A DNA stretch of 64,000 nt from Acidobacteriota bacterium (GCA_016713675.1 JADJOS010000001.1:1-64000), one strand, 5' to 3'. Numbered from the stretch's first letter, positions 1-8,479 are shown. The notes: generated by a model not told the origin, from the letters alone. Numbers and translations are program-made.

Positions 1-848
1 CCAGCAGGCTCAGTTTCTCCGCACGAGTATATTCCGAAACGATCGCCGACAAGATGAAGGTAACGGATGAGGATATCGCAAAATATATCTCGAGCATCCC
101 GAACTCGACCCGAAGAAAAGCGTGCTAAAGCCAGCAGATCCTTGAACGCGCCAAGGCCGGCGAAGATTTTGCCGCGTTGGCAAATGAATTTACCGAAGAT
201 CCGGGCAACAAAGGTCCGGACGGTGTCAGTCAGGGCGGCATCTACAAAGATGTGCCCAAGGGCCGCATGGTCGCTCCGTTCGAAACGGCAGCTCTCGCAC
301 TTGAGCCCGGACAGGTCAGCCCTGAACTGGTCGAAACCGATTTTGGTTTCCACATCATCAAGCTCGAGCGAAAACTCGGCCCGAGCCCAAATAAAGAAGC
401 TAAACCAGCCGCCGGCGAAACTGGGGCGGCAAGCGAAACATACGACGCTCGCCACATCCTGATCTCGACCAATTATAAGGATCCGGACAAACCGCAGGCT
501 CGTGAAATGCCTGTCAAAGAATACGTCCGAGCCAAACTGGAAGAAGAAAAGGAAAAGAAAATGCTCGACGAGATCGTTGCGTCAAATAATTTTCAGGTTC
601 CTAGCGACTTCACCGTTCCTGCGGTAACTGAAGACCAGTTAAAACAGATGCAGCAGTCAACAGATGCGGGGAATGCCTCCGGGAGGCCCAGGTGGTCCCC
701 GGCGGACCAGGGGTCGGGCGGACCTGATGGCCTGGGCACCCGGCGGTCGAAACCCGGAAAGCCCGAGCCCAAAAGCCCGAGCCGAAGAAGAAATAAAGCG
801 AAAGCTTTTCGTATGGTAAGGGGTGATCGTCGAGTCGCCCCTTACTAA
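1..848 (+). pseudogene. Peptidyl-prolyl cis-trans isomerase, PpiC/parvulin type (5' end missing, frame-disrupted)
   Basis: Parvulin-type rotamase, which would catalyse proline isomerisation during folding of exported proteins (SurA/PrsA-like role). The best-preserved part starts near 177 and reads as a PpiC domain: the stretch around GGIYKDVPKGRMV, then FETAALALEPGQVSPELVET, then DFGFHIIKLE, all typical of the family. The 5' end lies outside the window. Upstream of 177 the same protein continues in other frames (S-E-T-I-A-D-K-M-K-V-T-D-E-D-I at 42-90, then EHPELDPKK, then LERAKAGEDFAALANE), so there are at least three indels between about 90 and 150. The C-terminus (Pro/Gly-rich, then KPEPK) also shifts frame; a likely true stop is TAA at 794-796 rather than 846-848. 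Family assignment is confident. Whether it is a pseudogene or poor consensus sequence cannot be decided here. Confidence 0.72.
816..845. repeat. Hairpin with 11-bp arms (REP- or terminator-like)
   Basis: Arms GTAAGGGGTGA (816-826) and TCGCCCCTTAC (835-845) pair with one G-T wobble. It lies just after the probable true stop of the PPIase gene. There is no T-run, and the arms resemble the ACGCCCTTACT arms of the repeat at 2953-3023, so it may belong to that dispersed family. Confidence 0.45.
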
Positions 849-877
849 TTTCAATAGGACGTACAACCGGCAAGACG

Positions 878-2051
878 ATGAGTATAAACAAGGGAAATAC
901 ATTGAGATGCATTGCAGGAGCTCTTCTTCTTTTTTTCTTTATTTCTGTTAAGGGGCAGACTCAATCTGAATTGTTGAAAGCTCAGGAATTTCTGTCGTCT
1001 GGAAATGCTCTCTTGCAAAAGGGTAAGTTAGAAGAAGCAATTGCGGCATTCAATGAGGTTGTGGCGATCCTTCCTAAAATGCCCATCGGTTACATCAATC
1101 GAGGTGTCGCTTACGCCGCAAATTCCAGATTCGCGGAGGCTCTTGCAGATGCTGACAGAGTTCTATCCTAAAGCGAAGATGCGTCTTCGACAACCTTTCG
1201 AGGATGGCCTACCAGATCAAGGGACACGTTTACCAGGCTCAGGAAACCTTACGGCATCGATTGAAGGTTATAGTAAGGCGATTGAATTGGTGCCACGCAA
1301 TGCTAAGTTCTACAACGGACGTGGAATTTCTTACATGATGCTCGAACAGGACGGTCTTGCTCGGAAGGATTTCGACAAGGCAATCAGATCGATCCAAGTC
1401 TATCGCAATTTTACGTAAACCGAGCTGTCATATTGCGACGGGCGAGAGAATTTAATGCAGCGATCCTTGACCTCGACGAAGCCTTAAAACTCGATCCGTC
1501 AAATGCTCAGCGTACCTGAACCGTGGAAACAATCACCGAAGCCTTAAGAAATTAGACGAAGCGATCGCTAATTACACGAAAGCGATCTCGATTGAGCCAA
1601 AGTCCGAACAGTTTTATAATCAGGCCGTCGTGCATTTCGAACTGAAGGATTACCAAGCCGCAGTAAATGACAACACTGAAGCGATCAGATTGGACCCAAA
1701 GAGTTCCCGAGCGTTCAAGAACCGGTCCCTTTCATACCGGAGGCTTGGAAAGGTCTCTTTGGCGCTCTAGAAGATCTACAACAAAGCGATACAACTTTCG
1801 GACAACTCAATGTCTGCCAGATACAACTTGGCTTATTTGCTATATGAAACCGGACGTTTCGTCGAAGCTCGCGATGAAGTTACTCTTCTAATAGGTAAAG
1901 TGCCTTTGTGGAAAGCACCGTTCCTTTTACGGGCAGAGATACACGCGGGAAGTCCTGGTAATCTCGCAAAGCGCGCGAGGACCGTGCAACTGCCGCAAAA
2001 TTGAATGCAGACTGGAAGCCACAGGAAGACGACTTTTGGTCTTCGACATGA
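878..2051 (+). pseudogene. Exported TPR-repeat protein, broken by several frameshifts
   Basis: The start at 878 gives a signal-peptide-like N-terminus (basic start, hydrophobic core around ALLLFFFISVKG) followed by tetratricopeptide repeats. TPR signatures appear in successive frames: EEAIAAFNEVVAILPKMPIG then INRGVAYAANSRFAEALADA (878-1171); TASIEGYSKAIELVPRNAKF and NGRGISYMMLEQDGLARKDF (to about 1385); FNAAILDLDEALKLDPSNAQ (about 1450-1510); ANYTKAISIEPKSEQFYNQA and DNTEAIRLDPKSSRAFKNRS (about 1570-1770); MSARYNLAYLLYETGRFVEA (from 1810). A reading ending WKPQEDDFWSST and a TGA at 2049-2051 looks like the real C-terminus. At least five frame changes are needed. TPR proteins are scaffolds for protein-protein contacts; the partner is unknown. 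The stretch looks more AT-rich than its neighbours by eye. Confidence 0.68.
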
Positions 2052-2080
2052 CTTTCACAATTTCGGGCGAACTTAAGTAA

Positions 2081-2950
2081 ATGGAAAAAGTAAACATCGG
2101 AATTATCGGCGGCTCTGGGCTTTACCAGATGCCGGAACTTGAGAATGTGCGCGAAGTGCCCGTAAGCACTCCGTTTGGCGACCCTTCGGACGCTTTCATT
2201 GTCGGCGAACTCGACGGCGTGACGGTTGCGTTTCTGCCGCGTCACGCACGCGGGCACAAATTCACGCCCAGCGAACTTCCCTACCGGGCAAACATCTACG
2301 CGATGAAGCTGCTCGGCGTCGAATACATCCTGTCGGTCTCGGCCGTCGGCAGTTTGCAGGAACAGTATGCTCCGACTGACTTTGTGATTCCCGACCAGTT
2401 CTTTGACCGGACGCGTGACCGTTCGAAAGAATCCACATTCTTCGGCGAAGGCATCGTCGGCCACGTGACGTTCGCTCATCCTGTTTGCAATGAGCTTGGC
2501 GACATTCTCGAAGAAGCTTGCAAAAGCAACGGCGTCAAGACTCATCGGGGCGGCACTTACATCTGCATGGAAGGCCCGGCGTTCTCGACCAAGGCCGAGT
2601 CCAACGTCTATCGACAGTGGGGCATGGACATCATCGGGATGACCAACCTGCAGGAAGCCAAGCTCGCCCGCGAAGCCGAGATCGCCTATGCCACCCTCGC
2701 CCTCGTCACCGATTACGACTGCTGGTACGAAGGCCACGACGACGTCACCGTCGATATGGTCATCGAGTACCTGAACAAAAACGTCCGCAACGCCCAGCTC
2801 GTCCTAAAAGACGCCGTCAAAGCCGTCACGGCCAAAACGACGCCAAACCAATACGCGAACGCAACCAAAAACGCGATCTTCACCGCCCCGTCAAACTGGC
2901 CGGCTGAGACGGCGAGGAAGCTTGACGCGATCATTGGAAAGTACAAGTAA
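2081..2950 (+). CDS. mtaP: S-methyl-5'-thioadenosine phosphorylase
   Basis: Cleaves methylthioadenosine with phosphate into adenine and methylthioribose-1-phosphate (methionine salvage, polyamine by-product recycling; cytoplasmic). The 289-residue length fits the family. Motifs in order: GGSGLY (10-15), the phosphate-binding PRHARGH (53-59), PYRANIY, GGTYICMEGPAFSTKAES (157-174), MTNLQEAKLARE (187-198) and TDYDCW (210-215). The M-x-N methionine of the substrate site and the aspartate of TDYD fit MTA rather than guanosine/inosine specificity, but this is inference from family knowledge. It is the only intact gene among broken ones in the first 5.4 kb. A strong hairpin repeat follows directly after the stop. 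Confidence 0.95.
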   Translation: MEKVNIGIIGGSGLYQMPELENVREVPVSTPFGDPSDAFIVGELDGVTVAFLPRHARGHKFTPSELPYRANIYAMKLLGVEYILSVSAVGSLQEQYAPTDFVIPDQFFDRTRDRSKESTFFGEGIVGHVTFAHPVCNELGDILEEACKSNGVKTHRGGTYICMEGPAFSTKAESNVYRQWGMDIIGMTNLQEAKLAREAEIAYATLALVTDYDCWYEGHDDVTVDMVIEYLNKNVRNAQLVLKDAVKAVTAKTTPNQYANATKNAIFTAPSNWPAETARKLDAIIGKYK

Positions 2951-2952
2951 TG

Positions 2953-3023
2953 GCACAAGCCCGCACGTAGTAAGGGCGTAACATCCAACAGGTGAAACGC
3001 CCTTACTACGTGCGGGCTTGTGC
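2953..3023. repeat. Long perfect inverted repeat (27-bp arms), dispersed palindromic element
   Basis: Left arm 2953-2979 begins GCACAAGCCCGCACG and right arm 2997-3023 ends CGTGCGGGCTTGTGC. The 27-bp arms pair without mismatch around a 17-nt loop. There is no T-tract, so it is not a standard intrinsic terminator, though it sits 3 nt after the mtaP stop. A near copy of the right arm recurs at 5633-5662, so it belongs to a dispersed repeat family. Confidence 0.8.
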
Positions 3024-3069
3024 ACTCGCCGGAAAACTTTCCGATGCCAAACAGCATCTGTATTAAGTT

Positions 3070-3516
3070 ATGAAAAGAAAGTTCCTTGCAATAATCTTTA
3101 CAGTCTTGTCCATCGGAATTATTTCGGCACATACCCAACCAACGTCACGCCGGCGATCGACCGTGATCCTTTGATGGAGCAGGACGCGAAGCACAATCTG
3201 GACGTCGCGAAACGTATTTCCCTGCTCAAAAGGCGTACAAAGGCGTGTGAGCGGTTCGAAGAGACCTACGCCGCGTATCCGACGTTTTCAAAGATGGACG
3301 AGTTCCTCTACTACGCCGGCATGAGCAGCTATTACCTGTCCGAGAACAAAGGCAAGCAAAGATCGATCTCAAACGACCAAAAAAGACCCCGCCAAATACG
3401 GGCCCGCGAAACTAAAGGACGACGCGATCGGCTATCTCTCGACGATCATCGAGAAATACCCCGAGAGCAAGTTCAAGAATGACGCGGAGAAAACGCTCAC
3501 GGTTCTCAAGAAATAA
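3070..3516 (+). pseudogene. Exported BamD-like (outer-membrane assembly) protein, frame-disrupted
   Basis: The likely start is ATG at 3070, giving MKRKFLAIIFTVLSIGIISA, a clear signal peptide. The reading then shifts frame, continues as DPLMEQDAKHNLDVAKR, RFEETYAAYPTFSKMDEFLY, YAGMSSYYLSENKGK, shifts again, and ends as AIGYLSTIIEKYPESKFKND before a TAA at 514-516 of that kilobase (3514-3516). The spacing of helical repeats and the closing phrase (a repeated tract ending KYPESKF) resemble BamD/YfiO and YbgF-type TPR proteins, which work at the outer membrane in protein assembly or scaffold roles. No lipobox cysteine is visible. At least three indels are needed. The function is inferred from resemblance only. 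Confidence 0.55.
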
Positions 3517-3520
3517 ATAA

Positions 3521-3636
3521 GTTGCCACTAGCTTTAGCTAGTGGCCAACCCCTAAACTAGATCGGGCTTTAGCCAAAAGATTCGGCTAAAGCCAGGTCTT
3601 TTAGTTTCCGTATCCACTAACTGAAGCTAGTGGCAA
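3521..3636. repeat. TTGCCACTAGC palindromic element, copy A
   Basis: A 116-bp element bounded by GTTGCCACTAGC and its inverse GCTAGTGGCAAC. Inside are nested palindromes (CTAGCTTTAGCTAG, and GGGCTTTAGCC facing GGCTAAAGCC). Copies B (6708-6854) and C (12065-12218) share the ends and the GGCTAAAGC core. It has no coding capacity; it looks like a MITE or a REP-type element. Confidence 0.78.
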
Positions 3637-3647
3637 CTCTATAATAC

Positions 3648-4084
3648 ATGAACCTCAATCAAGTCACCATCTACAGCAAGCTGCCCGTTGAGACGGTCAA
3701 GTTCTTTGAGAAGCTCGGCCTCAGACGCATCGTCGATTCCCTGCCGCGATATGCCCGGCTCGAATGCCCTGACGGCGAATCGACGCTGTCGGTGCACATC
3801 GACGACGCAGCCGTTACCACCAACAGCATCGTCCTCTACTTCGAGTGCGAAGATCTCGACGCCGAAGTCGAACGCCTCAAGTCCCTCGGCCTCGAATTCA
3901 CCCCCAAGCCCCGACCGACGAACCCTGGCTCTGGCGCGAGGCTTATCTGCTCGACCCAAGCGGCAACAAGATCTGCCTCTTCACAGCCGGTGACAACCGC
4001 AAAAACCCGCCGTGGCAGATAAATGCAAGCCCACAGGTAATTCAGGGCGTTCGACTAATTTTATACCGCAATTCGTACGCTTAA
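3648..4084 (+). CDS. VOC-family (glyoxalase/bleomycin-resistance-like) protein, one frameshift
   Basis: Small metal-binding vicinal-oxygen-chelate fold protein. The N-terminal half (3648 to about 3908) reads MNLNQVTIYSKLPVETVKFF, EKLGLRRIVDSLPRYARLEC, then a beta strand SIVLYFECEDLDAEVERLKS. The C-terminal half continues in another frame as TDEPWLWREAYLLDPSGNKI then CLFTAGDNRKNPPW, the typical VOC ending with D-P-x-G-N and a metal-ligand-rich strand. Adding one C to the run at 3909-3912 joins the halves as KPPTDEPW. The exact substrate is unknown. The stop at 4082-4084 leaves an unusually long tail after PPW, so the true end may be nearer 4020. Confidence 0.7.
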
Positions 4085-4862
4085 GATCGTTTTCCGTAAG
4101 CTTTCAAGCGTATTTTGAGGCCTTGCAACGTATTGTGAAAGCTCAAAATACACCCTGTTCCTTAAATATTGCCGTTCGCTTTAGCGAACGGTCGCGATTC
4201 CACAACAAACAATTGGGCTTGAGCCCAATTCTCTATGGTTAACCGCCCACAAGTCGCATAAAGCCCGCAAATACTGGCTCTTGATGAAAGGTAGGCGGCT
4301 CTAGCCGTCTTTCCGCGTTTCGCGGCACACAGCCACGCTCCTTTAGGGCGTGGGAAAGGTTCGCTCAACGATTCCTAGCCCGTTTCAATGGGCTTAAATC
4401 CAACTGGCTTAAGCCGCCGGAGGTAAGGACGGTAAACCGCCCTAAGAAAATCTCTCACAACCCGACCACGCCCTAAAGGAGCGTGGCTATATGCCCTTCA
4501 GGAAAGCCGCGTAAAACGCGGCTGACAAATCTTCGGGCTTTGCCCGGTGATGAGCGAGCGGTTGCGGGCCTACCACCGCACTGGCGTTTTTGTGCCAGAA
4601 ACGGCTACGCCTTTCCGTCCGTCAAACTAAATAGACCAAGGAGGCTCGGCCTCCGAACGCCGCGAATATCGGAGGCACAGTCGTCGCCTTCTCGCCGGGC
4701 GAAGCTATGCTTCGCCGTCGGGCCAATAATTTATCGTGCGGTTCCGCCGCCGCTTTGGTGGTCGTCGCAAAGCGAACGGCACAGCAAGAGATTTTAGGGT
4801 GCCTCAAGCACAGCTTTTCCGCTCGGCGGAAAGAACGTTTCGTATTAGCGTATAATCTAATA
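4085..4862. repeat. Non-coding stretch dense in different hairpins (REP/BIME-like cluster)
   Basis: No credible gene. Perfect or nearly perfect hairpins include CCGTTCGCTTTAGCGAACGG (4172-4191), AATTGGGCTTGAGCCCAATT (4211-4230), CCGCGTTTCGCGG (4313-4325), a 21-bp unit 4333-4353 and its exact reverse complement at 4466-4486 (core CTCCTTTAGGG / CCCTAAAGGAG), AGCCGCGT-AAA-ACGCGGCT (4505-4523), GGAGGCTCGGCCTCC (4640-4654) and GGCGAAGC-TAT-GCTTCGCC (4698-4716). Each has a different sequence but the same plan: a GC-rich 6-9 bp arm and a 2-4 nt loop, often with TTTAG or TAAA at the tip. Confidence 0.75.
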
Positions 4863-5443
4863 ATGAAGCCGATTTTTCTATCCATATTGCTTTTCCACCT
4901 TGCCGTTGTGTTTATCAGCACAGAAGGTAAGTAACGCGAGCGTCGAAGTTATCGATTGTGGTTTCGGTAGCGAAAATTGAGGAGGTAGAGATGAACGCGG
5001 GTTCAAGCGGTCCTTTTCGAAACAGTCGTACATTTGGCAAATACTCTGACAAATCGCGGTACCCGACCGGTGATTCTTATGCAGAAAGAACCAGACGTAA
5101 AAGGGGCAGTGCTTACGAAAAAAGGATATCAGGGTGGATTTCAGGGCTCCGATGTGTTGGCTGATTACATGGGGGAATATTATTCGTCATCTTATTTTAT
5201 GGACGCCGAACGATGGGCAGAGATAGAGAGGAAATTTGATAAATCTTTGCCTCCACAGGAGTTGACCCGCACTCTACAAGCAGGCGAATCAATAGAGTTT
5301 GAAACCAAGATATGCTTTTAATCTTCCTAAAATATACAAATACGAAGAGATCAACTTCGGCCTCGTCAATCAATCCTTAATTTCATAAAGCAGATGTCCC
5401 CGTCGAAGCTAACGCTCGAATACAGAACCTGGTCAACAGTTAG
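4863..5443 (+). pseudogene. Unknown secreted protein, frame-disrupted
   Basis: Not recognised as a family. ATG at 4863 gives MKPIFLSILLFHLAVVFIST, a signal peptide. Reading across frame changes gives NASVEVIDCGFG, EEVEMNAGSSGPFETVVHLA, NTLTNRGTRPVILMQKEPDV, KGAVLTKKGYQGGFQGSDVL, ADYMGEYYSSSYFMDAERWA, EIERKFDKSLPPQELTRTLQ, AGESIEFETKICFNLPKIYK, YEEINFGLVNQSLIS and finally ADVPVEANARIQNLVNS with a TAG at 5441-5443. The pieces join smoothly if single bases are corrected (for example in CTTTTAATC at 5315-5323), which supports a real gene of about 190 residues. The pattern of alternating strands suggests a beta-rich exported protein. Function unknown. Confidence 0.5.
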
Positions 5444-5749
5444 TTTAGGTAGGGGATACAGAGGTAAGAATCGAGGAAATTTATAGCCTAAACTTGCTAA
5501 TCGCTGGCGTAGTAAAGGTGACCTCACCACCCCGAAGACATAGATGTTAAGGCAATCCCAATAGACTCCAATTTAATTCAGCTAAGATCTCAGTCAAATA
5601 AATGTCCCAGCCCTCCGGCGAAGGTTGAATGTTACGCCCTTACTAACGTGCGGGCTTGTGCATTCGGAGAATCGCAAAATACGTCGCATTGCCGTGTAAA
5701 ATGTAGCATTGCGTTTTGATACTAATATATTCGGAGATCGATTTAACAC
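5444..5749. other. Intergenic stretch with no recognised gene; contains a half copy of the 2953 repeat
   Basis: About 300 bp without a convincing ORF. The only feature seen is 5633-5662, which matches the right arm of the inverted repeat at 2997-3024 except for one extra A (ACTAACGTG versus ACTACGTG). The left arm is not present here. The last 50 bp before 5750 are AT-rich and probably hold the promoter of the sugar-kinase gene. Confidence 0.5.
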
Positions 5750-6685
5750 ATGTCATTAACAGTTGTGGGTAGTGTGGCGTTTGATGCTTTGGAGACGCCG
5801 TTTGGGCAGAGGGATAAGATATTGGGCGGGGCGGCGACGCATTTTGGCCTTGTCGGCGAGCTTTTTACGAAGGTGAACGCGGTCGGCGTCGTCGGCGGTG
5901 ATTTTGGCGACGAAGAATGGGCCGTTTTTAAGCGTCACGCGATCAATACCGACGACATCCAGATCGTGCCCGAGGGCAAGACGTTCTTTTGGAAGGGCCG
6001 CTACGACTACGACATGAACACGGCGCACACGCTCGACACGCAGCTAAATGTGTTCGAGACGTTCGAGCCGAAGCTGAGCGAGAATTCGCAGAGTGCGGAG
6101 TTCCTTTTCCTCGCGAACATCCTGCCGATGCTGCAAAAACAGGTGCGCGAGCAGATGCCGGACGCGAAGTTCGTGGCGATGGACACGATGAATTTTTGGA
6201 TCACTTCGATGAAGGACGCCCTCATCGAGACCATCAAGGTCGTCGATTGCATCATCATCAATGACGCCGAGGCGAGGCAGCTGACGGACGAGGCGAGCAT
6301 CCACGCCGCCGCACGCAAGATCATGGAGATCGGCCTCAAAGCCGTCGTCATCAAACGCGGCGAATACGGCGCGACGCTCTTTACGCAGAACGGCTATTTT
6401 GCGACGCCGGCATATCCGCTCGAGAGCGTTTTCGACCCGACCGGAGCCGGCGACACGTTCGCCGGCGGTTTTATGGGCTATCTCGCCGCTCACAAAGAAG
6501 TGACCAACGACACGCTCCGGCGGGCGATGGTCTACGGCTCGGTGATGGCTTCGTTCAACGTGGAGAAATTTGGAACGGAACGCGTCGATGCTCTCGATTA
6601 TCCTGAGATCACCGAACGTTTCAAGGCGTTCAAGACGATGACGCACTTTGACGATATTCCGTTTGAAAGAGCCGCGAACGCATAG
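5750..6685 (+). CDS. PfkB-family carbohydrate/nucleoside kinase
   Basis: Ribokinase-superfamily kinase that phosphorylates a sugar or nucleoside with ATP in the cytoplasm. The 311-residue protein has the substrate-side GGAATH (26-31), the anion-hole and catalytic motif DPTGAGD (229-235, Asp235 being the expected base) followed by TFAGGF, and the KRGEYG turn (202-207). The substrate cannot be read from sequence; it is near mtaP, but the region between is rearranged, so a link to methylthioribose or adenosine is only a possibility. The start ATG at 5750 follows a CGGAG sequence about 16 nt upstream. Copy B of the palindromic element follows the stop. Confidence 0.9.
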   Translation: MSLTVVGSVAFDALETPFGQRDKILGGAATHFGLVGELFTKVNAVGVVGGDFGDEEWAVFKRHAINTDDIQIVPEGKTFFWKGRYDYDMNTAHTLDTQLNVFETFEPKLSENSQSAEFLFLANILPMLQKQVREQMPDAKFVAMDTMNFWITSMKDALIETIKVVDCIIINDAEARQLTDEASIHAAARKIMEIGLKAVVIKRGEYGATLFTQNGYFATPAYPLESVFDPTGAGDTFAGGFMGYLAAHKEVTNDTLRRAMVYGSVMASFNVEKFGTERVDALDYPEITERFKAFKTMTHFDDIPFERAANA

Positions 6686-6707
6686 TTGTTGTATCTTGGT
6701 TTTATGA

Positions 6708-6854
6708 GTTGCCTCCACTTTTAGGTGGAGGTTGAGTGCTTTCGAGGTCTCGGGCTTTAGCCCAAATTTGGCTAAAGCAGGGAAATTTGCTTGCCTATCC
6801 ACTAGCTACGGCGTCAGCACTGGCCGATCCGTGAGGCCAAAACCTAGTGGCAAC
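6708..6854. repeat. TTGCCACTAGC palindromic element, copy B
   Basis: A 147-bp diverged copy. The right end reads CCTAGTGGCAAC, the left end GTTGCCTCCAC followed by a TTTTAGGTGGAGG palindrome, with GGGCTTTAGCCC and GGCTAAAGC inside. The right third carries an extra segment (ACGGCGTCAGCACTGGCCG) flanked by CCACTAGC and CCTAGTGG, so the copy may have taken an insertion. Confidence 0.68.
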
Positions 6855-6874
6855 TCATTTTCGATCCGGTGAAG

Positions 6875-7633
6875 ATGGACAAGAAGAACGACAATCCGCT
6901 GGTTCGTTTTGAGCCGCCAAAGACCAATTACCCGCTGATCATCGCGAGCGGTGCCGTATTGGTGCTGTCGATCGCGGGCGTGGTGTTGTCCGTGCGTGAA
7001 CAGAGTATTGCGGCGGCCGTCGTTTGTGCTGCGGCGGCGTTCGTTTTCGTGCTGGTCGTGCTGCTTTATATGGCGGACAAACGCCGGACGGCGGCGACCG
7101 ACGATCGTAAATTCATCCGCTGGGATGCCGCGATGCCTGAGCTGCAGCGGCAGAATGTTAATCTCGAGGTCCACGAACTCGCACGGCTGTTAAACGTCGG
7201 CGGCGATTCGCTGACCGATCTGCTGACGGCCTACATCGTCGCCGAAGACCTCGCCCTGCGGCAGATCCAGCAGGAAGAGAACCTGCCGCTGATGCGTCAC
7301 GTGAATATCGGCGGAGCGTCGTTTGACGGCATTTTGGTCGAACAGGACCTGATCACGTGTATCGAGGTCTCGTTCCTCGTCACGCCCGACGTCCGGCAGG
7401 AAAAGATCGAGTCGATGCTCAAAAAAGTGTCGCTTGCAAAGAAGAACCTCGCCGAGGCAAGGAGTCGATTGCGTTTGCGTCTGATGCTCGTCCTCGTCAC
7501 GCAGATGACCCAGGACGAAGAAGAACATCTCCGCGGCATGCTGATCACACGTCGTTTCACCGAAACGCCCGTCGATATCGACATCAGAATGCTCGATTTT
7601 GAGATGCTGCAGAAAGTGTATGTTAGTGAGTAG
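6875..7633 (+). CDS. Conserved membrane protein of unknown function
   Basis: Not recognised. 252 residues from ATG 6875 (a GTG at 6869 is also in frame). A short cytoplasmic N-terminus is followed by two hydrophobic helices at about residues 21-40 (PLIIASGAVLVLSIAGVVLS) and 46-65 (AAAVVCAAAAFVFVLVVLLY), then a soluble domain of about 185 residues. The soluble part contains a long charged helix (RQEKIESMLKKVSLAKKNLA) and ends MLDFEMLQKVYVSE. The second half looks like a predicted alpha/beta fold without cysteines or an obvious catalytic motif. It lies between the sugar kinase and fabI on the same strand, separated from the former by a repeat element, so co-transcription with fabI (75 bp gap) is possible. 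Confidence 0.7.
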   Translation: MDKKNDNPLVRFEPPKTNYPLIIASGAVLVLSIAGVVLSVREQSIAAAVVCAAAAFVFVLVVLLYMADKRRTAATDDRKFIRWDAAMPELQRQNVNLEVHELARLLNVGGDSLTDLLTAYIVAEDLALRQIQQEENLPLMRHVNIGGASFDGILVEQDLITCIEVSFLVTPDVRQEKIESMLKKVSLAKKNLAEARSRLRLRLMLVLVTQMTQDEEEHLRGMLITRRFTETPVDIDIRMLDFEMLQKVYVSE

Positions 7634-7708
7634 GGCGTACGGACGATGCACAGGGGACGAGTGATTCTTGCTCGCCACTCGTCACTCGGCACTCGCCCCT
7701 AAAATCTT

Positions 7709-8470
7709 ATGTTAAAAGACAAAGTAGGAATGATATTCGGGGTCGCGAATAAGCGGTCGATCGCTTGGGCTTGTGCTGTGGCTTGTGCCGGGCAGGGCGC
7801 CAAGATGGCGTTTACTTATCAGGCCGAGCGGATCAAGGAGAACGTCGAGGAACTTGCCGCAACGCTCGATGGTTCGCTGGTCGTGCCGTGCGACGTGTCC
7901 GATCAGGACCAGGTCGATGCGGCGTTCGCCGCCGTCAAAGAGAAATACGGCAAACTCGATTTTCTCGTACATTCGATCGCATTTGCACCCAAAGAGGCTC
8001 TCGAAGGCGAGTTTGTCGACACGACACGCGACGCGTTTCGAACTGCTCTTGAGGTCAGCGCCTATTCGCTTACGCAGATCTCCGCCGCCGCAAAGCCGCT
8101 GATGACCGATGGCGGTTCGATCATTACGATGACGTATTACGGCGCCGAAAAGGTGGTGATGAATTATAACGTGATGGGCGTCGCCAAGGCCGCTCTCGAG
8201 GCCTCGACACGTTATCTCGCGTCCGATCTAGGCAAACACAACATCCGTGTCAACGCGATCTCGGCTGGTCCGATAAACACTCTGTCGGCACGCGGCGTTA
8301 AAGGCATGGGGTCCCTGCTCGCGTACGTCGGCCAGCGTTCGCCGCTGCAGCGTAACGTTACGCAGACCGAAGTCGGAAACACCGCGATGTTTCTCGTCAG
8401 CGACCTGTCGAGCGGTATTACAGGCGAGACGATCTACGTCGATTGCGGTTATAACATAATGGGAATCTAA
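7709..8470 (+). CDS. fabI: Enoyl-[acyl-carrier-protein] reductase (NADH)
   Basis: Last reductive step of type II fatty acid elongation: reduces trans-2-enoyl-ACP with NADH. A 253-residue short-chain-dehydrogenase-fold protein with the FabI-specific N-terminal nucleotide motif GVANKRSIAW (11-20) in place of the usual TGxxxGxG, and the catalytic pair Tyr153 and Lys160 in MNYNVMGVAK, with the extra FabI tyrosine at 143 in TYYGAEK. ISAGPINTLSARGVKG carries the substrate-loop region, and the C-terminus (ETIYVDCGYNIMGI) is standard for FabI. Triclosan/isoniazid-type inhibitor binding is known for this family but not shown here. Confidence 0.96.
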   Translation: MLKDKVGMIFGVANKRSIAWACAVACAGQGAKMAFTYQAERIKENVEELAATLDGSLVVPCDVSDQDQVDAAFAAVKEKYGKLDFLVHSIAFAPKEALEGEFVDTTRDAFRTALEVSAYSLTQISAAAKPLMTDGGSIITMTYYGAEKVVMNYNVMGVAKAALEASTRYLASDLGKHNIRVNAISAGPINTLSARGVKGMGSLLAYVGQRSPLQRNVTQTEVGNTAMFLVSDLSSGITGETIYVDCGYNIMGI

Positions 8471-8479
8471 TCAATTATG

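Noticed and set aside
1880..2737. Long open frame antisense to mtaP (285 codons)
   Set aside because: Pure shadow of the intact mtaP gene; no recognisable protein.
4483..4797. 104-codon frame inside the hairpin cluster
   Set aside because: Its sequence consists of the palindromes themselves; no ribosome site or protein family.
2081..6685. A methylthioribose/methionine-salvage operon formed by mtaP and the PfkB kinase
   Set aside because: The genes are 2.8 kb apart with repeats and broken genes between them, and the kinase substrate cannot be read from sequence.
6044..6802. Minus-strand frame of 252 codons
   Set aside because: Antisense of the PfkB kinase gene and of a repeat element; no family resemblance.
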